DNA of 64,000 bases. Source: Catenovulum agarivorans DS-2. Its GTDB lineage: Bacteria > Pseudomonadota > Gammaproteobacteria > Enterobacterales > Alteromonadaceae. Below, piece after piece: positions 59,528 to 64,000 of this stretch (positions within the stretch are counted from its first letter, which is position 1; every line of letters begins with the position of its first letter). The notes under the pieces were generated by a model. The model was not told the origin of the DNA. It saw only the letters and a program-made list of their open reading frames with translations, and made no database searches. Location of the stretch: positions 62,001 through 126,000 of the forward strand of contig NZ_ARZY01000006.1 in assembly GCF_000568405.1 (NCBI RefSeq), in the 5' to 3' direction. The position numbers and the translations under genes were made by a program.

Positions 59528-60936
59528 TTAGTTTTATTGTTTTTTTAACTTGTTTTGCGCTTATTGGTTTAAGCTCAGCCAAGTTTTCCAGCAAAAGTAA
59601 AGATGATTATTATTTAGCCGGAAGAGGTGTTTCTGCCTGGTTAACAGGTTTATCTGCAGTTGCAACCAATAACAGTGGTTATATGTTTATTGGTGTTATT
59701 GGTTACACCTATTATGCCGGTTTGTCAGCGATTTGGTTGATGGTTGGCTGGATTGCTGGTGATTTAATTGCCTCTTTTTATATTCATCAAAAAGTTCAGC
59801 AGCACGCTAAAGCTACTGGGGCCGTGTCAGTTATGTCTCTGGTTAGTTTATGGCAAGGTGAGCATTTTCAACTATTGCGGCGTATTTTGTCGTGGACAGC
59901 GTTAATTCTAATGACAGCTTATGCCGCGGCACAGTTTATTGCAGGTAGTAAAGCTTTGCATGTGTTGCTTGATTGGCCAATCTGGATGGGGGCGATTTTA
60001 GTTGCGGTTATGGTCGCAGCATATTGTTTTGCAGGTGGTATAAGAGCATCGATTTGGACAGATGCTGCACAGTCTTTCGTCATGGTAGCAGCCATGAGTA
60101 TTTTGTTATTTGTTGCAGTGACGCATATTGGTGGCATAAGCCAAGTGGTTGACGAGTTGCAACAAGTTGATGGCTTTTTTGACCTCACACCAGATGGACT
60201 GATTTTTGATAATCAACTGGGTGTTGTTGCCTTTGCGATAGGTTGGATGTTTGCTGGTTTTTCTGTCGTTGGTCAACCACATATAATGGTTCGTTTTATT
60301 GCACTAGATACTAAACAAAACATACGCACTATGCGGATGTGGTACTACCTCTGGTTTAGTGTTTTTTACGCAATGGCTACTTGTGTTGGTTTGCTGAGCC
60401 GAATTTTATTGGATAACCAAGCGACATTTGATGCTGAATTAGCTTTACCTATGATGGCGGTCGAACTCCTTCCTGGATGGCTGGTTGGGTTGATCCTAGC
60501 GGGCATATTTGCCGCGACTTTATCCACCGCTGATTCACTTGTATTGAGCTGTTCAGCAGCATTTTCGCAAGACTGTTTAAATAAACCTGTCACCAATACT
60601 AAAGTAATTAAGCTCATTACCCTCTCAATTACATTGATCACCTTGTTAGTCGCTATGTTTGCTAAACAAAGTGTCTTTACTCTAGTTGTTTTTGCTTGGT
60701 CGGCACTTGGTTGTGCACTAGCGCCTATGTTGATCGGTTTAATTCTTGGTTGGCGAGTTAACCAAATGCAAGCATTAGCCGTTGTGTTTAGTTCTGTGGC
60801 CGTTGCACTAGCTTGGCGACAACTCGATTGGCATAATCAAGTATATGAAGGGTTAGCCGGTATTTTAGTGGGGTTAGCGGTATTTTATTTTTGTAAAGCG
60901 ACGGGTTCTCAAACAAAAGAGGCTGACTATGCGTAA
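59521..60936 (+). CDS. Sodium:solute symporter (SSS family)
   Basis: 471 residues, about 13 membrane helices. AVATNNSGYMFIGVIGYTYY and ATLSTADSLVLSCSAAF are typical Na+-site regions of PutP-like SSS transporters. Place in the ectoine operon suggests uptake of a compatible solute or precursor such as proline or ectoine; the substrate is inferred. It overlaps genes on both sides (7 and 8 bases). Confidence 0.9.
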   Translation: MLVSFIVFLTCFALIGLSSAKFSSKSKDDYYLAGRGVSAWLTGLSAVATNNSGYMFIGVIGYTYYAGLSAIWLMVGWIAGDLIASFYIHQKVQQHAKATGAVSVMSLVSLWQGEHFQLLRRILSWTALILMTAYAAAQFIAGSKALHVLLDWPIWMGAILVAVMVAAYCFAGGIRASIWTDAAQSFVMVAAMSILLFVAVTHIGGISQVVDELQQVDGFFDLTPDGLIFDNQLGVVAFAIGWMFAGFSVVGQPHIMVRFIALDTKQNIRTMRMWYYLWFSVFYAMATCVGLLSRILLDNQATFDAELALPMMAVELLPGWLVGLILAGIFAATLSTADSLVLSCSAAFSQDCLNKPVTNTKVIKLITLSITLITLLVAMFAKQSVFTLVVFAWSALGCALAPMLIGLILGWRVNQMQALAVVFSSVAVALAWRQLDWHNQVYEGLAGILVGLAVFYFCKATGSQTKEADYA

Positions 60937-61822
60937 AATTAATCAGCTTGTGGGTCTATTGATCCTGTGTTGTGCCAGTATACTGGCACAAGCGCACGCA
61001 GCTGAGCAAGCCTCTGAGTCTAAAGCCGAACAGGTTGAGAGACTTGAAGAAAAAATTGATAACCTACAGCAGCCACTCTACACCCCGTTTATCGAACGCT
61101 ATTTGTTGGATGAGGTTAAAACAATTCGCCAACAGCAAATCGCGTTAGAAGCGCAATTTACCGAAAAGCTTGCGAATGCCAAACTTGAGTCATCTGACCG
61201 TGCATTGCGTTATACCGCAGACACTGTGAATAATGTGTTTTTTATCATTACTGCAGCGGCGTCGGTTTTGGTTTTGATGGGGTGGCGTTCATTGCGAGAC
61301 ATTAAAACACAAATCGAAGAGCATGTTGCCAGTAAGGTCAGCTCAGTCAGTTTAGAATACGAAAAACGCTTGGCTGATGTAGAAGAAAAGTTGAAACGGC
61401 GTTCTGAACAGATTATCTCAACCCAAGAAGAAATAGCCCGTGCAAATCAACTACACGCATTGTGGATGCGTTCCGGTTTAGAAAATAATCCGCAGCAAAA
61501 AGTTAAACTATACGATGAAATTTTAGAGCTCAATAACGATGATGTTGAGGCGATTACTTATAAAGCGGATGCTGTGTTAGAGCTAGGCGAGTGCGAATGG
61601 GCATTGAACTTGTCGACTAAAGCGATTGAATTAGATGAAGATTATGCACTGGCGTATTGGCAGCGTGCTTGTGCTTATGCTGCCTTAGGCCAGGTGGATG
61701 TGGCAGTTGAAGATATTCGTACCGCTTTGGAAAAATCACCAGCCTTATCCGCTGAGCTAACCCAAGAAACAATGTTTGAAACATTACACGAGGAAGAGAG
61801 TTTTAAAAGTTTGTTAAATTAG
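60929..61822 (+). CDS. Membrane-anchored TPR protein
   Basis: 297 residues. Signal peptide (about 1-25), a coiled coil, a membrane helix (about 99-118), another coiled coil, and two to three TPR repeats (about 180-270, e.g. DYALAYWQRACAYAALGQ). The function is unknown; it may be a scaffold for the symporter. Start overlaps the symporter by 8 bases. Confidence 0.82.
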   Translation: MRKINQLVGLLILCCASILAQAHAAEQASESKAEQVERLEEKIDNLQQPLYTPFIERYLLDEVKTIRQQQIALEAQFTEKLANAKLESSDRALRYTADTVNNVFFIITAAASVLVLMGWRSLRDIKTQIEEHVASKVSSVSLEYEKRLADVEEKLKRRSEQIISTQEEIARANQLHALWMRSGLENNPQQKVKLYDEILELNNDDVEAITYKADAVLELGECEWALNLSTKAIELDEDYALAYWQRACAYAALGQVDVAVEDIRTALEKSPALSAELTQETMFETLHEEESFKSLLN

Positions 61823-61923
61823 TTTGCGAAAATACTCCATTGAGTCTAGTCTTTATTATTAACCTGCTTAAAAAATGTTCAGGGCAGGTGACAGTTTTGG
61901 CGATGGATTAGAAGGAGTTTGAT

Positions 61924-62127
61924 ATGCAAATTACTTGGCAAGATATTTTTAGAACGGGTTTTGTTGTCTTTGTTCTAGTTTTGTTATATCAACTTGTGTT
62001 TGTTAAAGCTGCCTACTTTGATTGGCTTGCAGCACCTGTGGCTGCGGGGTTATCTATGGCAGTTATATGTTTGATAAAGCGATGTGTAAAGCACCCACGA
62101 CCGACCTCTCAACATCAAATGGAATAA
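61924..62127 (+). CDS. Small two-helix membrane protein
   Basis: 67 residues. Two hydrophobic helices (about 11-28 and 36-52) and a basic tail. AAGGAG 7 bases before the ATG makes it a real gene in spite of its size. The function is unknown. Confidence 0.75.
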   Translation: MQITWQDIFRTGFVVFVLVLLYQLVFVKAAYFDWLAAPVAAGLSMAVICLIKRCVKHPRPTSQHQME

Positions 62128-62162
62128 TATAGTACAGGATTGTTTGACGTGTTTTATAATTC

Positions 62163-62183
62163 AAGGGCGCACTAAGCGCCCTT
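62163..62183. terminator. Bidirectional hairpin terminator
   Basis: An 8-bp GC-rich stem (62163-62170 with 62176-62183) and a 5-base loop between the small membrane protein and the convergent hslO. T-runs are poor in both directions. Confidence 0.6.
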
Positions 62184-62200
62184 GTTATTTGTGCGGCAGG

Positions 62201-63061
62201 CTAATGTTGAGGCTTGTTTAGCAAGTCGGCCAAATCGTTTTCAACAAAACTATACTTGGTTAAACAGTATTCACATTTAACTTCTATTTTACCTTCTTCT
62301 TGCAAAATAGCAGTCAGTTCGTTTGGTTGAATACTGGCTAATGCATTGTAAGTTTTGTCTTTCGAACATCCGCAGTGAAAAGTAACTGACTGTGGCTCAA
62401 AAACTTTAACCCGTTCTTGGTGATATAAACGATAAAGCAAATCTTGAGCTGCTAAACTGAATATTTCGTCATGTTTTACTGTTGAGGTTAACTGGGCTAG
62501 GTGTTCCATATTTGCATCATCTTGCTCTTTTTCTTCACCTGGTAGTCGTTGTAGTAACATGCCTGCAGCAAGTGCTTGTTTGGTATCAGTATATAACCAA
62601 ATATGGGTGTCCAATTGTTCAGACTGGCGGAAGTAATCTTGCAAACATCCAGCAATGGTTTCTTGTTCAAGTGCAACAATTCCTTGATAACGTTCGCCCT
62701 TTTCAGGCGTAATGGTGATTACCATAAAACCTTTATCACCGAATGCGCTAGACAAGTTCAGATCTTTTGGTGCTTCACTAAAGCGTGCAACACCACGTAA
62801 AGCTTGTTTGTCTGTACCGTTAATTGCAACGTACGATACAGGTCCATTACCTTGGATTTGCACAGCAATATCGCCCGTAAACTTTAAGGTGGCGGTCAAT
62901 AAACTGGTTGCTGCGAACAGCTCTCCAATGATGTGCTTAATACTGTCTGGATAGTGGTGATTTTTCAGCATTTGCTGATAGCTTTCGGCAAGCTGTACAA
63001 GCTCGCCGCGTACATTCATCTCTTCAAATATATAGCGGTTTAATTGATCTGGCGTATTCAT
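62201..63061 (-). CDS. hslO: Redox-regulated chaperone Hsp33
   Basis: 286 residues. Chaperone turned on by oxidation when its zinc is released. The four zinc cysteines are in CGCS and CEYC near the C-terminus. NGPVSYVAINGTDKQALRGVA is in the core. It follows hslR on the same strand with two bases between. Confidence 0.97.
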   Translation of the reverse strand: MNTPDQLNRYIFEEMNVRGELVQLAESYQQMLKNHHYPDSIKHIIGELFAATSLLTATLKFTGDIAVQIQGNGPVSYVAINGTDKQALRGVARFSEAPKDLNLSSAFGDKGFMVITITPEKGERYQGIVALEQETIAGCLQDYFRQSEQLDTHIWLYTDTKQALAAGMLLQRLPGEEKEQDDANMEHLAQLTSTVKHDEIFSLAAQDLLYRLYHQERVKVFEPQSVTFHCGCSKDKTYNALASIQPNELTAILQEEGKIEVKCEYCLTKYSFVENDLADLLNKPQH

Positions 63062-63063
63062 CT

Positions 63064-63486
63064 TTATTGTCCAAGTTTGTGCTGTTTAGCTTCAATAAGT
63101 TGGCGACGTTGTTTTTTGTCCGGTTTACTGTCAGGTCGAGGATTGACTGAATGCTGCAGTTTACGTAACTCAGCTTGTTCGCTACGTTTTTTAATGCTTT
63201 CTGCGCTTTCCTGATAAAGTTCTTGAGCTAATGGAGCACTTAAACGGTTGTCAGATAACCCTAAAACACTGATTTGTTTCTCATCAAAACCTTGTTGTAT
63301 GGTCAATAGTGCGCCGACTTCCACAGTTCTACTAGCTTTGCATCGCTGACCATTATATTTAATTTTGCCATTTTCGATCATACTTCTAGCCAAAGAGCGA
63401 GTTTTAAAAAAACGTGCTGCCCATAGCCATTTATCCAAGCGCATTGCTTGGCTTGTTGGATTTTGTTTTGAACTTTTATTGCCCAT
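63064..63486 (-). CDS. hslR: Heat shock protein 15 (ribosome-associated)
   Basis: 140 residues. S4-type RNA-binding domain MRLDKWLWAARFFKTRSLA...IENGKIKYNGQRCKASR with a basic C-terminal tail. It binds free 50S subunits with a stuck nascent chain. ATG 63486 or, 14 codons later, at the MRLDKW. Confidence 0.93.
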   Translation of the reverse strand: MGNKSSKQNPTSQAMRLDKWLWAARFFKTRSLARSMIENGKIKYNGQRCKASRTVEVGALLTIQQGFDEKQISVLGLSDNRLSAPLAQELYQESAESIKKRSEQAELRKLQHSVNPRPDSKPDKKQRRQLIEAKQHKLGQ

Positions 63487-63751
63487 CTACTTACTAACTA
63501 CCAGAATTTAGCATTGAAAACAGTTATACCTAAACTACCCGTGAAACAACGTGCTTCGAGTAGATTGGCTATATTGTATCTGTTAAACTGCGTCCACAAA
63601 AGATATAAGCAGCGATGAATATTGGTTTAACACGGAATTCAGGTTGCAAATTTATTAAAAACGTAACATTCTGTTGCGACAATAACGGGCTACCGCATAT
63701 TTTTCACTACGTTAGCCCATTTAAGGCATTAACAAATTTGGTTTAAATACT
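63487..63751. other. Divergent intergenic region hslR/gspC
   Basis: 265 bases that should contain promoters for hslR and for the type II secretion cluster. I see no clear sigma-70 element or small gene. Confidence 0.4.
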
Positions 63752-64000
63752 TTGCAAGACAAAATTCATCAGGGTTTAGAGTTAGCCAAAAAACTACCAC
63801 AACAAAAATTCAGCTTAGCCGTTAGCCTATTATTGCTAATTTATATTGCTTGGCTGCTTGCTAATATTACTTGGAAGCTGTTCCCGCAGCCGAATGCGGC
63901 AGCGATTAACTTGCGCTCAGCTAGTACAGCTGCGGCTAATACCGTGGTTGCAGATATTAACCGAATTACTAACTTGAACTTGTTTGGTGATTATTCTGCG
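63752..64000 (+). CDS. gspC: Type II secretion protein C, N-terminal part
   Basis: The first 83 residues, cut by the window edge. A cytoplasmic amphipathic tail (LELAKKLPQQKFSLAV), a membrane helix (about 23-42), ITWKLFPQPNAA, and INRITNLNLFGDYSA, which is the start of the homology region typical of GspC. It is the inner-membrane link to the secretin. The start appears to be a TTG at 63752 and the frame is closed upstream by a stop at 63722. The rest of the gsp cluster should follow. Confidence 0.88.
   Translation, partial: MQDKIHQGLELAKKLPQQKFSLAVSLLLLIYIAWLLANITWKLFPQPNAAAINLRSASTAAANTVVADINRITNLNLFGDYSA

Overview
The window is a chromosomal segment of a marine or halotolerant gammaproteobacterium. 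The best guess is the order Alteromonadales: the division cluster runs on into lpxC, an M23 peptidase and secA (with no secM), there is a cytochrome c5 and a Hsp33/Hsp15 pair beside a type II secretion gene, TIGR03545/TIGR03546 genes are present, and there is an ectoine operon. DNA is AT-leaning and gene-dense. I saw no tRNA, rRNA, CRISPR array, prophage or transposase gene.

Layout. 1-12.3 kb: the 3' end of hemB, a lipoprotein, cytochrome c5, a GAF-GAF-GGDEF-EAL protein and rep helicase, then a coupled sensor module (periplasmic binding protein, histidine kinase, TonB-dependent receptor). 12.3-17.7 kb, minus strand: a compact five-gene operon of unknown product, with a TPP-dependent acetolactate-synthase-like enzyme, an MFS transporter, an SDR and two small citrate-synthase-fold proteins that appear to lack the catalytic residues. 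Three evenly spaced palindromes lie in front of it. 17.8-26.3 kb: lipopolysaccharide core genes, with two Kdo transferases (waaA), a TupA-like ATP-grasp protein, three glycosyltransferases, Kdo kinase kdkA and gmhB. A 199-bp MITE-like inverted-repeat element sits next to the first waaA.

26.3-26.8 kb: an intergenic region with a good candidate for a Fur-repressed small RNA on the minus strand, and two oppositely oriented sets of MraZ-type repeats. 26.8-43.4 kb: the division and cell wall (dcw) cluster mraZ-rsmH-ftsL-ftsI-murE-murF-mraY-ftsW-murG-murC-ddl-ftsQ-ftsA-ftsZ-lpxC. murD is missing from its usual place between mraY and ftsW. 43.4-54 kb: arfB, dciA, an M23 peptidase, secA, mutT, a MASE2 diguanylate cyclase, the TIGR03546/03545 pair, rsmE and mdh.

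54-62 kb: the ectoine region. A MarR-family (EctR/CosR-like) regulator and a single-domain CheW protein face ectA-ectB-ectC-ask_ect, followed by an overlapping methyltransferase, sodium/solute symporter and TPR membrane protein. ectA is frameshifted by an exact 10-bp tandem duplication; removing one copy restores a 182-residue EctA. Two palindromes resembling the described EctR site lie in the promoter region. 62.2-64 kb: hslO-hslR, and the start of gspC running off the edge.

The strongest leads are the ectA duplication, the Fur-box small RNA, the TPP/citrate-synthase-like operon with its operators, the displaced murD and the duplicated waaA. Homology calls were made by reading the sequence; no database search was run.
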